From positions 1-64,000 of the forward strand of contig JABVXU010000135.1 of assembly GCA_013365365.1 (NCBI GenBank): a DNA stretch of 64,000 nt, read 5' to 3'. The DNA is from Cruorifilaria tuberocauda. Lineage: Eukaryota > Nematoda > Chromadorea > Rhabditida > Onchocercidae. Positions 52,001 to 63,522 of the stretch are shown here, one piece after another; within the stretch, counting starts at the first letter, position 1; each line of letters begins with the position of its first letter. The translations under genes and the position numbers were made by a program. The notes beneath the pieces are model-generated. The model was not told where the DNA came from. It saw only the letters and a program-made list of their open reading frames with translations, and ran no database searches.

Positions 52001-52338
52001 TAAGCATCGTTCCCCTTGTTATCCAGTCGGAAACTGAACCGCTGGTCTTGTTTTAGTTCAGTCTAGAAAGTGTTGAATTACTACTCATTATTCAAGTTCC
52101 ACAAATGTGATAAAAGAATTGAGTGCAAATTATGAACGATAATATTTGAGATTTTTTAAATCAAATCCAAAAAAATTTATTAGTATTATATTTCATATGA
52201 AAGACTTACTGTATCATAAAACCATTTAATGTCTGGGACTGGTTGAGCTTCTAAAAAACATTCCAATTCCAGTGACCCATCATCGTTTTGTCGAGCTACT
52301 GGTTGTTGCGGGAAATGAGGTGCCTTACCCTCCGGCAT
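49034..52338 (-). CDS. dim-1: DIM-1, disorganized muscle protein 1
   Basis: Minus-strand exons: 52338-52210, 52062-51979, 51835-51745, 51409-51291, 51150-51061, 50961-50868, 50760-50645, 50547-50437, 50286-50196, 49074-49034; all phases agree, giving 321 residues. There are three I-set immunoglobulin domains. Ig1 runs about 6-101 (LECFLEA, IKWFYD, DAGAYRC). Ig2 starts at APTFVEKPQ and has FVWQK and DAGQFVC. Ig3 starts at APTFTRKPQ and has VIWLNPKG and DSGTYTC. The first cysteine is missing in Ig2 and Ig3. The start [17 protein letters not shown] and the end [12 protein letters not shown] match the C. elegans DIM-1 sequence closely as I recall it. DIM-1 is a cytoplasmic Ig protein near dense bodies that helps keep body-wall muscle filaments in place. 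The last coding exon is only 41 bases, separated by a 1.1-kb intron, and completes the acidic tail. Confidence 0.97.
49933..50058. repeat. 27-bp direct repeat in dim-1 intron 9
   Basis: AGCTATTAATTTAARAATAT followed by TAATTTA occurs at 49933-49960 and 50032-50058, about 100 bases apart, differing at one position. Confidence 0.8.
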
Positions 52339-55300
52339 CTTCTTACTAGCTAGATTTACTGCTTGCCGCCCGCAAATTCCTATTAATAAATATTAAATAT
52401 CGATAACGCCAAAAAAAATAGGCAAGGAATCTGTTGCACACAGGTTACATCCTATGAAAAAAATAAAACGACAAAACGATTGCAATTGGAGCTCTTATAA
52501 GGTACTTCAGATGGGCCGATTAATAATGATGATATTAAGCCAACAAGATCACAGATGCTATGCTAATGAAATGGATGGAAGAATGTGAACATTGAATGAA
52601 ACGCTTCGGAAAGCAATACGTACTGGAATCATATCAAATTATACGTTAAATGCAGAATACATTCCCAAATTATTTTGAAGTCCAATATTTTAATAACGAT
52701 TTTAACTAATTTAATTCAGCTAGTTTTAACTATTACTTAATCATTAACTATCTCTTAACCATGGTCAAAATAAATAGAATTCAATAATAATTTTGAAGTG
52801 TTCAATAAAGCAAAGTATTTTAAGCTATGTGTTGGACAAAAAAGCGGAAAACAAAGAAACGGGAAAAGTTTTGAAATTGATGGCGATGAAAATAAAATGC
52901 AATAAAATTATCGAGAATAATTAATGTAATCTGTAAGAGAATCTGTTATACATTACAAAAACCATTTTTACTAAGATTTATGATGCTGAATAATGTGTAT
53001 TTTACTCCAAAGAAAATGTTTATTTTATTAAAAAAGGGAATTTAAAGAGAAGAAAAATGAGGAAGAGACGCAGAAATAAAAAAGAAATGACTCGTCTCTT
53101 AACTACCCTCTATGAGGCAGTGAAAACTACGTGTGACATTATTCGCTTTCAATCAGCTCTATTTTTTACTTCAGTAGATTTCCCGAGAAATGAAAATCAA
53201 TACGCCACTAATTGAGTATACGATCACTGAAAATTTAGCAATAAGTGATGATTTCTAAATTAACATTTTTCTATATTAGTATAGACAATTCTAGGCAGTG
53301 CAAATTTACCTAATATTTTAAATCAATTTTTAATTTCACTTCTACGAAGGTTTTTGAAAATTTTCTTTATATTGTGATGAATATGAAAGACATTTGATAT
53401 AACATAGCGGTTATTATTAATATCGAAAAGTGAACTGAAGAAAGCTGCTTTTCATTGCTTAATGTTACTTGACAATTTTGTTTCAGTTAATTTTTCCGTT
53501 CTACGTATTTAAAAAGAAAATTGGGACTTCTTCCAAATTATCTTTTCCTTCTCTCGTCCATCATATCCATTGAATAGACTAATATATCATTTCCATAATG
53601 ATACAAAAAGTTTTTATGCAGCAATTTTTTGATGCCTACCAAATTCGAAAACTCTTAACAGGCCTAAAGGATTATATGTCACAGATTAAATGTATACATG
53701 TATAAAATTCGCTCAATTATTCGTAAACTTGAAAGTTTACTACTTGAGATGAGTAAATTAAATATTTGGTTAAAATTGCACTTGAAATTTTTAATTTAGA
53801 ACAAAAAAGTAAGAAAAAGGAAATAATTAAAAGTTCGATATCATAGTGTGAAAAAATAAATTCTTTGAGTAAAAAAAACCATCCGTTACAGTGTGCAAGA
53901 TATGAAAATCCATAAAAGTAGCTGGAAGAAGAAAATTATCAAAGACGTGAGAAAAAAAAAAACATGAATGAATTAATTCTGTAATTTCCGATTCCATTAC
54001 CATACCATGATGTATATGTTATTATTATCGCACGAGATATTATGCACTGTTTTGAATATACCATGACATTCTTGATTAAGCATGTGTTTGGATTTTGATA
54101 AAATATCAAATATACATTTTGATTTCAACGACCAATAATTTCAGTTTCACTTATAATCAGTTTTCATCAGCGAAAAATGCATAATATGAATAAGAAATAT
54201 CGACAGTATCATAAGCATGGATATCAGTTTGTTAGTTTGCACGTCATTCTACAGGAATTACGAATGCATTTTGTGATGTAACAACTACTAAAAAATCTCG
54301 CAAAAGAATTTACAGAATATTTAGAATTGAATTTCACAAAAAATAATATATGGTAAGCGTTAAGCAATAAAAAAAGATTTTATGGGCAAACTAAAAATAA
54401 TACAATACTGGGAGAGTTTTATGAGGAAAAAGTGATGCAATAAATGATGTAAATGAATTTGAAAAATGAATCATTTTGATGGAACAGGAAGGATGTGGAA
54501 TGTAGAGGAAGCACTGCAATTTTAAATTATATTTTTATCTTTTTTTTTTCGAAAAACTTAAACCTATCCTAATTGTAATTTGAGACAGAACGGAAGATTG
54601 GAGAAAGTTAACCAACTCTTTTGAAAATAATGGAATAAATTATATACATTATGATACTTCAACAGCAGATGGTAAAACATTTAAAGCACCGAAGTTAACA
54701 GTGAAATTATAGGTTGTTTGATTTAATTCATAGTTATTGTATTCCTATCATTTTATTGCAGAGTATGTCAAATCTGGGAAATTGGAGAGTTATATGGATA
54801 GTATAATGTGTTACCAATCAGTTTTAAGTTTTCGTTTTGAAATTTAATAACTAATTATTTGCTTCATTTTTTTCTAGTTAATCCACCACTAAAAAGCTAA
54901 TCTCTTTTGTACTTTCGCAGATTTTATTTTAATTTTAACCATATGAATGGCAAATTCGCGGCCCATTTTAAACGTTTTACAAGACTTTTTCTCCTAAAAC
55001 TGATATCCTAAAATGAAGTTGGAGAAAAATCTTTTGAAATTCTCATTTATTATAAATAAAAATATCTAAGAGATGAAATTAATTCATTTTGCAAATTCAT
55101 AGCAATTTATTACTTTAAAATGAATATATGAATATGTCATTCTTACCTTCATACGTGTATATAAGCGTTTCCTCAGGAATGAGGAGAAATTATTATATCT
55201 ATTTATAGCTTCGATTCTACTTTCATTTGAATTAAATATAACTAGCTACTGTTTGCATTTCAGATATTCTCTAAATATATTCTCTAAACTCGACATGCTC

Positions 55301-55689
55301 TGCATTAAAATACAAACAGGACTTACGGGATTTCTAATACAGGTTGATCACAAAACTTCTTTTTCAACAACTTTCAACAACTCACTCAAAATTTTCAACT
55401 GAATCTCCTTTTCAAATGAGTTACATAAGAGCGTGTTCTAATATTATATAGTATACGAATAGATACTTTCCTGATTGTTTTTTATCTTTCTTTCTCCTCA
55501 ATCTATTATCGTTCTTTCATTTAATCCATATAAAAATTAAGTATAAAAATTTCGAAAATTTTAAGAATATTATTTAGTAATATAATGTATACAGGGAATC
55601 AATTTCTAATGCTGTTGATTAATTGGATTCAAGAATTTCAAATGAAAGTGCAAGTATCAAACAAAACGTAAATGTGGTATTAAGATGAT

Positions 55690-55756
55690 CTGATTTAAAA
55701 AAAAGTAAATAAGATGATACCAAAATTGGTATCATCTTACTTTTTTTAATCAGAGG
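55690..55756. repeat. Imperfect palindrome with long stem
   Basis: TAAGATGATACCAA pairs exactly with TTGGTATCATCTTA across a two-base AA loop. Outside a TAAA bulge on the left arm, the pairing continues through an A-run/T-run (AAAAAAAG with CTTTTTTT) into GATT/AATC. Total stem is about 25 pairs. Non-coding surroundings. Confidence 0.85.
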
Positions 55757-56078
55757 TTTTTGCTCCTCAATCATTAAAGTTGTTTTTTTCATTTCCCACT
55801 GCTATATTTTCATGAAAAATTATTTACTTCTCGAAAGGCTTATAAAATCCAATTTGAAGCACAGCGAATCATATCTCATCTCAATGAAATAATAAACGGA
55901 TGGAGGGATAAGTAACAATGGCATTGATTGAAGCACTTCAGTTGATAATAGCCAAGAAATGTGATGTTACCGCAGTAAAACAACAATAATGACTGAAAAT
56001 ACCAAGCCTAATGTGCGTAATGCAAAAGAGCGAGAGAGAAGGTATTATTGAGGAGTAACTGCCAATAAAGCGATGGCA

Positions 56079-56136
56079 TAGTAGTAAGTAGTAGTAGTAG
56101 TAGTAGTAGTAGTAAAAGTAGTAGTAGTAGTAGTAA

Positions 56137-56171
<35 letters not shown>

Positions 56172-56180
56172 TAGTAGTAT
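56079..56180. repeat. TAG trinucleotide microsatellite
   Basis: Runs of (TAG)n with AAA and TAA interruptions; every frame is stop-containing or trivially repetitive. Confidence 0.97.
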
Positions 56181-56629
56181 TTACTGACTATACTGACTAC
56201 TAGTGATTGTTGAAGATGTAGAACGGGAAATGGAGGAGTGGAAGGAACATTAAGTTATAACATATTTATTGGTTTTATCTAACTGAAGTAAATAGGATCG
56301 AGAAGAAGAGAAGGAACAGTGCTATACTAAACATTTTGTTATAAGTAAGTTATCTGAGGTTGGAAAATAAGAAAATGGAGATACAATTGAAGAACATTTC
56401 GTTTGGCTAATGGGTCAAGGGAAGAAATAAATTGGAGTAACTTGCAGATAAGAAGACGAATGGTATGGATAATTGTGTAAAAATAGCAGGCTGTTGCTGA
56501 AGTTGAGGTATTTCATCTCAATTCCTTCCATAAAATTCCACACAGACAAAAAGTCTGTAATGAAGTAATAGAAGAAGAGAAGCAATGGGCCTTCCAAACG
56601 TATATCGATGTATGCCTGCTAAGCAGATG

Positions 56630-56775
56630 TGTCTGTCTGTGTGTGTGTGTGTATGTGCGTGTGTGTGTGTAGGCAAACGAGTTATATTCACTCACAATAG
56701 GCATTAGAACGTGTCTGTATCTGTTCGTGTATGTGTATGTGTATGCGTGTATGTACGCGTGTGCGTGTGCGTATA
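56630..56775. repeat. TG/GTATG-rich simple repeat
   Basis: Two clusters of TGTGTG and GTATGTGT words separated by about 40 bases of unique sequence. Confidence 0.9.
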
Positions 56776-57943
56776 CATATGTATGCGGTGTTTGAAGGAG
56801 AACGCCCACGTGGACATACGGAAGGATAAGAGGAATGGCAGGAAGAAATGTATGGATGGATGTCTCGAGAGTTTTATAGGCGGATGAATTAGCAGTGAAG
56901 CGTCAGGATGGATTGGATCAAGCAAGCAACAGCTTTATGTTGTAAAAAAAAGAAAAAAAAACGGAAGGACTGAAGAGGAGGAGGTTGTGCCTCAGGCTAA
57001 TGATAAAGAAATCAGGCGTAGGATTCTCACTGCAATTCTCCTTCACTTTCCACCTTCCGGAAATCTATTTATTCAGCTCTATCATTTCCAAACTTCAGCA
57101 AACAACTTATCTTTCTGAACAAATACTAGTGATTTGTGTTTCTTGAAATTTTATATTACACGCTGTAATAATATCTCTTCCTAAAACTCATTATAAATAA
57201 ACGATACATGTAATGCGATGAAATAGCACGTATGCGACAAAATTTCATTTCAGACTTCAATAAATAGCTTAGCAACAATGTTCTCAACTATTAATCCCAG
57301 TAAGGTACTTTTTTCATTGAAAATTGAGAAATAGTCAACAGACATTGGGTAAGAATTTGAGTTTTATCGAAAAGAATTTCTTTATTAATTTCCGCAAAAA
57401 GAGCTCAACAATCGATCCAATAGGTCATTTACAATATTTTTCCATCATGAAAATTCGTTGAAGACATCAGCATTGAAGCAATGAGAATTTGGCATCTATA
57501 GTTGATATAGTTTCCTTTAGAAATGATTAATTTACGTGATAAAAGCGGTTAATTATATAACAGAAAAAATGTTCAAATGATTCATGAAAACAATTATTTG
57601 GAATGACGAGAAAATGTATGCCAATGCTGTTGATAGATAGAGATTATATCATAAAATTTTTTTTCACCGCAAATTTAAAAAGATATGATATTCAATCATT
57701 TCACTTTAACACTTTTCTATCATCTATCTGGTCAATTTTTACACATAATCTGATTTGTTATCAATGGTACAGAAGTGATACTTTGATAAGTAACTATTGA
57801 TGAGAAGTGCAAGATAAAATGATATGAATGAGAAAGAAATGGAAACTTTGAATTGTACGATCTTAAAATGATAAAAAATGATAATGGAAATTTGAAATTG
57901 TGTGTTTTCTGTTGGGAGATAGAGAGATGGAGTGCCCGGAAAG

Positions 57944-58033
57944 ATGAGTAGTGAAGTGAGTGAAGGGGCGCAGTTGGATAGCATCAGCAAACTATCGTCA
58001 GGTTCAAACAAAATTCTTCAACGTATCGATTTT
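57944..58033 (+). CDS. Possible first coding exon, unknown protein
   Basis: Starts ATGAGTAGTGAAG and reads 30 codons (MSSEVSEGAQLDSISKL, then polar, ending NKILQRIDF) to a strong donor GTAAGTTC in phase 0. Composition is coding-like (hydrophilic, G+C above background). I could not find a convincing in-phase next exon: a 15-base candidate at about 58145-58159 is phase-compatible but leads nowhere certain. No family is recognised, and it could be chance. Confidence 0.25.
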
Positions 58034-60277
58034 GTAAGTTCTCACATCTCGCCTTCGGATCACAAATATTTCATAGCCAGTTAGTTATTCTTCACCCTTT
58101 TGCTCTAAAAAATTAAACAGCAATCGTTACTTCCAATCTCTTTAGGCAGAATTATTGCTTGTAATATAATTTTAAGAATTTCATTCTGATATACAAAAAA
58201 TTTTAACAACTCGAACTGGACTTATTTCCAGTATTACAAATCAAAACAAATTTTTTTTTGTAATTTAAAAGAAGCAAATTGTATATTATTGGTTCATTTC
58301 TTCATTATTGATTTCAGTTCGTCAGTTAATGTATGCAGACTGAGTAATCAAAATGGTAAAATGGAACAACAAATGGTTTGAAGTGTGGCTATTAAAAACT
58401 CTTAGTGACTGCAAATGGCAAATGATACGCTTAGTTAGAGTGGCTTGTCAATGATACAGACAAGGGCCGAAAGTTGAATTCCAAGGCCGGAACTACTTGA
58501 AGCGCAAGAAATGATATGTGCAGCAGTGATTCTGAGAAGTATTTTAATATTAATGAAATTAATCAGAAACAAAGTGATCTAAGTTAGCAAACGGGACTTA
58601 TTCTTCAATTTTCTCTTCTATTGATAAAGCTCTTTTACATGAAATTGAGTCATTCAAGAATATAAAATAAATTAATCCTCAATCAAATGTGCACCATAGA
58701 AAGTGAATCTAATGACTCAAATGTTCAGATGTTCGAAATTTGTGCTCAGTGCGTCTGTCATAGATAATCGTGAATGCAAGAATAAATTTTGAATGAATGA
58801 TTGAGAATATATGTTATGTATTTGTGAATTGAATAATGATCACTTAAATTTTTTTCTTCAGAGGTACATACAGAAATGATATGTGCAGCAGTGATTCTGA
58901 GAAATATTTTAATATTAATGAATTCTGCAATTGATCAGAAAACAAAGAGGTGCATACATTTTACAACTATTTGTTCCAATGATTTTCTCTGAATCGATTA
59001 ATTGCAAATGAAAATATGCAATGAATTATGGCAATTAAAAATCTAGAAAACCATAAAAACTAAGAATTTTCACTTTATTTTTTTCTAGAAGTTGGAAAAT
59101 GAAGAAAGGAAAAATTGACGGAAGCTTTGAAGATCAGAAAATTAAATGAAAAGGTAAGGAGGAACGGATGTCGACACATAACACTAAAATTCAAGAATAG
59201 CAAAAGTAAAAGGACAAGTAGAGTTGTTAAACTGGTTTTTTTGTTTTTTTGGTTTTAAACCGGTTTTGTTATTGGTAGCGATAGTCATTTCAAGGAAATC
59301 TGTTCGTTATGAACAAGGTTTACAATTACAAATACACCCGATGCTATATATGACACTGGTGATCCTGTAGTTATTGAAGCTATAATTTGGCCAGGGAATT
59401 TATTCATACTTTGCTTATAAATTATTTTTTGAATATTTCGATTATCTTGTTGTTGTTGTTGGTTTTTCGAAAAAAAAATCTTCTATTGTAAAAACAAAAA
59501 GAAGAAAGTGAAAGGTATCAATAAAATCTGGGTAAATTATATTTTAAAGTCATTTCACTATTAGTAACAATCTATTACTGAATTTTTTTCTTTTTAACAT
59601 AGAGATTTTGATTTGAAGTCACAATTACAAGTAATCATCACATCACAGTAATCATCGCATTCATCACAAGTAAGAGCTTTTTTCATTGTCAGAATATCAC
59701 TACAAATATTTTTCCCGAGTTTTTCTTTTTTTGCCTTTTTTTTTCACTTACAAAACTTTTAAAGTGCATGCATAAATGAACCTTCCTATAAATCAAATGA
59801 TTAAAATTATGAAAATTATCAGAAAATTAAAATTACAAAAATCTTTTTCTAACCGCGTTCAAAAATTTATAAGCTTAACATAATTCTTTTATGTTTTAGA
59901 ATTTTACGAGACCGATCACCTGTAAAAAATGCAAAATTATAAGGAATGAATAATTTAATCTTTCACAGTAAGCATTCATTTGTTTTCTAATGTTTACTCC
60001 GTCAAATTGATTTGGAAGGCGTTTAGATCAGAAACAAAGTGTAGAAGACTATTTAAGCACTTAACAGTTACCTTTGAGTAGTCAGTTGTGACAGTTGTAA
60101 AGTATATCACAAAAATGTTTTTTTCGCAAACATTTTCATTTTTTACACATATCTTTGAATTTCGCCAATAATCCAATAAAATAACAATTAATGTATCCTA
60201 TTCGAATTCATTATAAGCATATGCAAGTAAATTACAAACATGCCTTTTGTTGAAATTGTTAAAAATGTTACTTCATT
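58034..60277. other. Non-coding interval with a duplicated segment
   Basis: A+T-rich. Apart from the duplicated segment listed separately, I see nothing that supports a gene; the 3' flank of the SXP/RAL-2-like gene lies at the right end. Confidence 0.5.
58507..58950. repeat. Duplicated segment of about 70 bp
   Basis: GAAATGATATGTGCAGCAGT and the following bases up to TATTTTAATATTAATGAA occur at about 58508-58560 and 58873-58925, with a single substitution in the core. After a short gap both continue with ATCAGAAA-ACAAAG. The second copy sits directly behind a good acceptor (TTTTTTCTTCAG) and has an open frame (RNDMCSSDSEKYFNINEF) that is stopped just before the first copy. Confidence 0.85.
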
Positions 60278-62564
60278 TCAAATACACTTTCCTGATCTTC
60301 GTCTAGCAAAAGCTCTCAGCTCACGACGAACACCAAGTGGGAAGTTTTTGGCAATCTGAAAAACAATTTTTAATTATTTGATAAGTAAAGAACCAATTTA
60401 TCTTTTTCAGAGCTCCCCAAGTTATAAATTATTCCTTTAGAGCATTCCATGTAAAATATAGTACGATACGATACGAATATAGTTTTTTATAGTACGAATT
60501 TTACAAAAATTTTGAAGAATCCTAAGCAGATTCGTTTTGTAATATTAGTTTTACGATTCATGATCATCGCTATTTCTTCACTTCACTACATAAAAAAGAG
60601 TTCCAAGTTTATTTTCTGAAAAGGTTCTACATAAGCAAACAAGCATTAATTTCCTGAGTAAATTCACTTACCCCAAACCGCTCATTAGGTTCTGCGTAAG
60701 CGAGAATATTCAATGCTTCTCGTGCTTCATTTGACATTTGTTGTACATGAAATAGAAACTGTCGTTGGCAGCGTCGGCGTTCAGTCATATATTGGTTGTA
60801 AGTAATAAGCTGTTTTGTAGTTAACAATGATACGGCCAGCAGGTGAATCTGAAATTAGAAAACATCTCAGGGACGATTTTAGGTTTTTTATTTTATGAAT
60901 TTTGAAAAATGAATTGAAATGCCATCATTAAAATTCAAATGAAAGCGTTTCTAAACATGAGACCATATCTTACGTTGCTGACATCCCTTCCGATTATTAA
61001 TCAGTCCGTGAAATTTTTTATTATTTTACTGCCTACCTTGAATCTGTAATATGTTTCCCATTCATAAGCGTCTAGTAATTTCATAAGATTGTTACCATTT
61101 CTTCTCGTAAGCCTTCAGATGGAATATCTGGATCGTTCCATACTTTCGTGAAGTTATTGATAATATTTTTACTTGCATCTTTTAAAAATTCCGGTAGTTC
61201 AAAAGTTTCCAAAGTCTATAAAATTTTCTTGTAATATTGATTGTTAGAAATATTCAATGAACGACAGCATTATAGAGCATTATAAATTGTGTCAGCATTA
61301 TAGATTAAGAAACATTACAGGCACTTCATCATAAACAGCTTCATCTTTTTGAATTGGAGAAAGGTTGCTAGTCAAGTTATATCCATAATGGCTGCTGTAT
61401 ATTTCTGAATTTACTGAAATAATCACATTTTATTCGATTTCAAGCATTTTCTATACTGATATGATTTTGCTTAAAACGTACAATACGATGTAAAAAAAAC
61501 ACGAAATGAAGATTTACTTTCAGTGGGATTTATGGGTTGATAATAGCATCCTTTTTTCGGTTGGTTAATATACCTATGATACCGTTCACTTCCCTTTTCA
61601 TGTGTTCTTGATGGCTTCATATTTGGAATTAATTCTTGTGAGATAAGAATTGTGAAGACAGCGTCAGATATCAAATTTGGTTTTACGATAAAGAATCGAG
61701 CGAGTTTGCACTTATTTCTTTTGAATTTCGCGCTGTACACCGTTTGATTTTTATCGATATCGACCGTATTATACAATCATAATAAGCAATGATATTCTTT
61801 TTTTCTCACAGGAAACCAGAAAGCCGGAAGAGATAGAGAGAAAGGGAATTTGAGGCTTTTAATTCAGAATTTGTATTGCAGATGAAATGTAAGAAACATG
61901 AGATGTTCAGCGACTATTTTGTTTCGAGGTTTGCAATCGAACAGAGACGAAGTGCATAGATAGAAATGCTAGGCCTTCTTGTCCTCTATTAACAGAACCA
62001 AAATTAACCTGTATGTTGATACTTCGTAGGAAAAATATTAACGGCTGTAAAGACAACATCAGTAGCAATTTGTTCTGCAACGCAGCTTTTTCCAGATTTG
62101 TAATTCACCCTGCATTTACATTATTATTTCTTCAACAAACATGAACGGTTGAAATATGACGATTTTAAATAATTCCAGTGTTTTTGGAAAATTGATTTCT
62201 TTCTCAAAACTGGAAAAAGAACGTTCAACTTGTATCCCAAGGCTTACCAGATACTTCTCAATTTTTCCTTCGCAAAGTCTGGCATCCAATTATATTCAGC
62301 AGGTAATCCACACGGATGTGGCATCTGAAAGTCAATCAACTAATAAAGCTTTACAAAAAGTTAAAAAGTAAATAAAAGAACATTTCTTAACCAATTTAAT
62401 AACATGAAATATTCAAATAAAATTTTAAAAACACGAGAAAATCCAATTTCTGGTGTTCCATAGAGTAAGACTGAAAAAGAAAAGCAAAAGCTAACACATA
62501 CCGCTAAACTTTGATGTAATATCAGAGGTACAGGATAGTATAACAGGTATAGAAATATCCACAT
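60278..62564 (-). CDS. Secreted SXP/RAL-2 (DUF148, Ani s 5-like) protein
   Basis: Minus-strand exons: 62564-62502, 62324-62248, 62109-62009, 61634-61518, 61413-61319, 61215-61096, 60848-60672, 60355-60278; all phases agree, giving about 275 residues. Exon 1 encodes a signal peptide (MWIFLYLLYYPVPLILHQSLA). Exons 2-3 carry PDFAKEKLRSIW and CVAEQIATDVVF. A basic, Tyr-rich linker follows (HEKGSERYHRYINQPKKG). Exons 6-8 carry LPEFLKDASKNIINNF, WNDPDIPSEGLREEM, a helical segment, MSNEAREALNILA and NFPLGVRRELRAF. The pattern PEFL, a WxNPDLT-like turn, then helices ending in a P-x2-VR-x-EL segment is typical of the nematode-specific SXP/RAL-2 family, secreted or surface antigens with a possible cation-binding fold. 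The two short N-terminal and C-terminal halves may be related repeats. Function in the worm is unknown. Family assignment is by pattern, not search. Confidence 0.78.
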
Positions 62565-62577
62565 CTGAACAGTAAGT
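62565..62577 (-). promoter_or_regulatory. 3' splice site abutting the start codon
   Basis: On the minus strand, TTACTGTTCAG lies immediately before the ATG at 62564. The mature mRNA would then have no 5' UTR of its own beyond the joined leader, a pattern typical of nematode SL trans-splicing. A cis-spliced upstream exon is the alternative. Confidence 0.6.
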
Positions 62578-63522
62578 CACCCTTATAAGTTTACACATGT
62601 ACACAAATTTAGTATTGTTACTTCTTTTCATAGGAAAAAATAATTATACACATCATACGCTGTCAAGTTCTCCACCAGCTGGTTATTCTTCACATTCATC
62701 ATATCAATAAAATTTTTGAATTAAATTAACTGTTAAACTCTGTAATTTAATATCCAATAATTACTTTATCACTTAATCTTAATAATCAAAATAATAGTTT
62801 TCAAGTTTGCAAGAAGGCAAAATACATAGTCAAAAAGAAGGGATAACTCGAATATTCATCCTGCTTCACATTTCTTTCCAGCTGAAACTGTTGAGGTCTA
62901 TAGAAGTCAATGTGCACCCACTTATTATTAAAAAAGAAGACAAGGTGATTATTTCTCCAAAATCTAGTTTTTTCAAGCAAAGTATGGATGTATAACAAAA
63001 GGACACAATTATACTCTCTTTTATCCATTAACTTTCAAACCGGAGGAATAACTCATTTCTCCCGTTGAACTTAAAATTTCTTAAAAATTCTCTTAAAGTA
63101 ATTACCAATATTGCACCTATAGAAACTCGTTTCTCAGTCCAGTGAATTATCTCGATGGCTGTTTGACAAATGATCGCATTTTCTTGTTCTCATTTCTTAA
63201 AATCTTATTCTTCAGTCATAATAAGGAACCTCCTAAATTTAATCTTATAACTTCATTAGATGATTTCTAATCAGGCAATATCTTCTGAAATTACCATCGG
63301 TCGTGATGTGCACCTCAGTCAACATACAGAATAGTAACACAGATAATTTTATTGGTTTACTATTAAACACGTGAACAAATCATTGGAATTAAATTCAGCC
63401 AAAAGCAGTAAGATGATCATTCCTGAATTTTTACTAAAAACATTGGAATTAATAAACAATTATTTACTCCTTTTAAACACTATAATATTACTGCAATGTC
63501 CTTTATATTAATATCATCATTA
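62578..63522. other. Intergenic region, nothing recognised
   Basis: A+T-rich sequence between the start of the SXP/RAL-2-like gene and the 3' end of the next minus-strand gene. The frames at 62801-63028 show no motif. Confidence 0.55.

Larger units (their letters stand above)
52339..57943. other. Long non-coding interval upstream of dim-1
   Basis: No supported gene in about 5.6 kb. The left end should contain the dim-1 promoter. Contents: a palindrome at 55690-55756, a TAG repeat at 56079-56180 and TG-rich sequence at 56630-56775. Open frames around 56415-56925 (-) are products of the simple repeats. Confidence 0.6.

Noticed and set aside
61037..61084. Extra exon or frameshift in the SXP/RAL-2-like gene (peptide MKLLDAYEWETYYRFK, minus strand)
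   Set aside because: It looks protein-like but is one base out of frame with exon 6. Joining exon 6 (ends 61096) directly to 60848 is phase-consistent and gives the spacing expected for the family, so no frameshift is needed.
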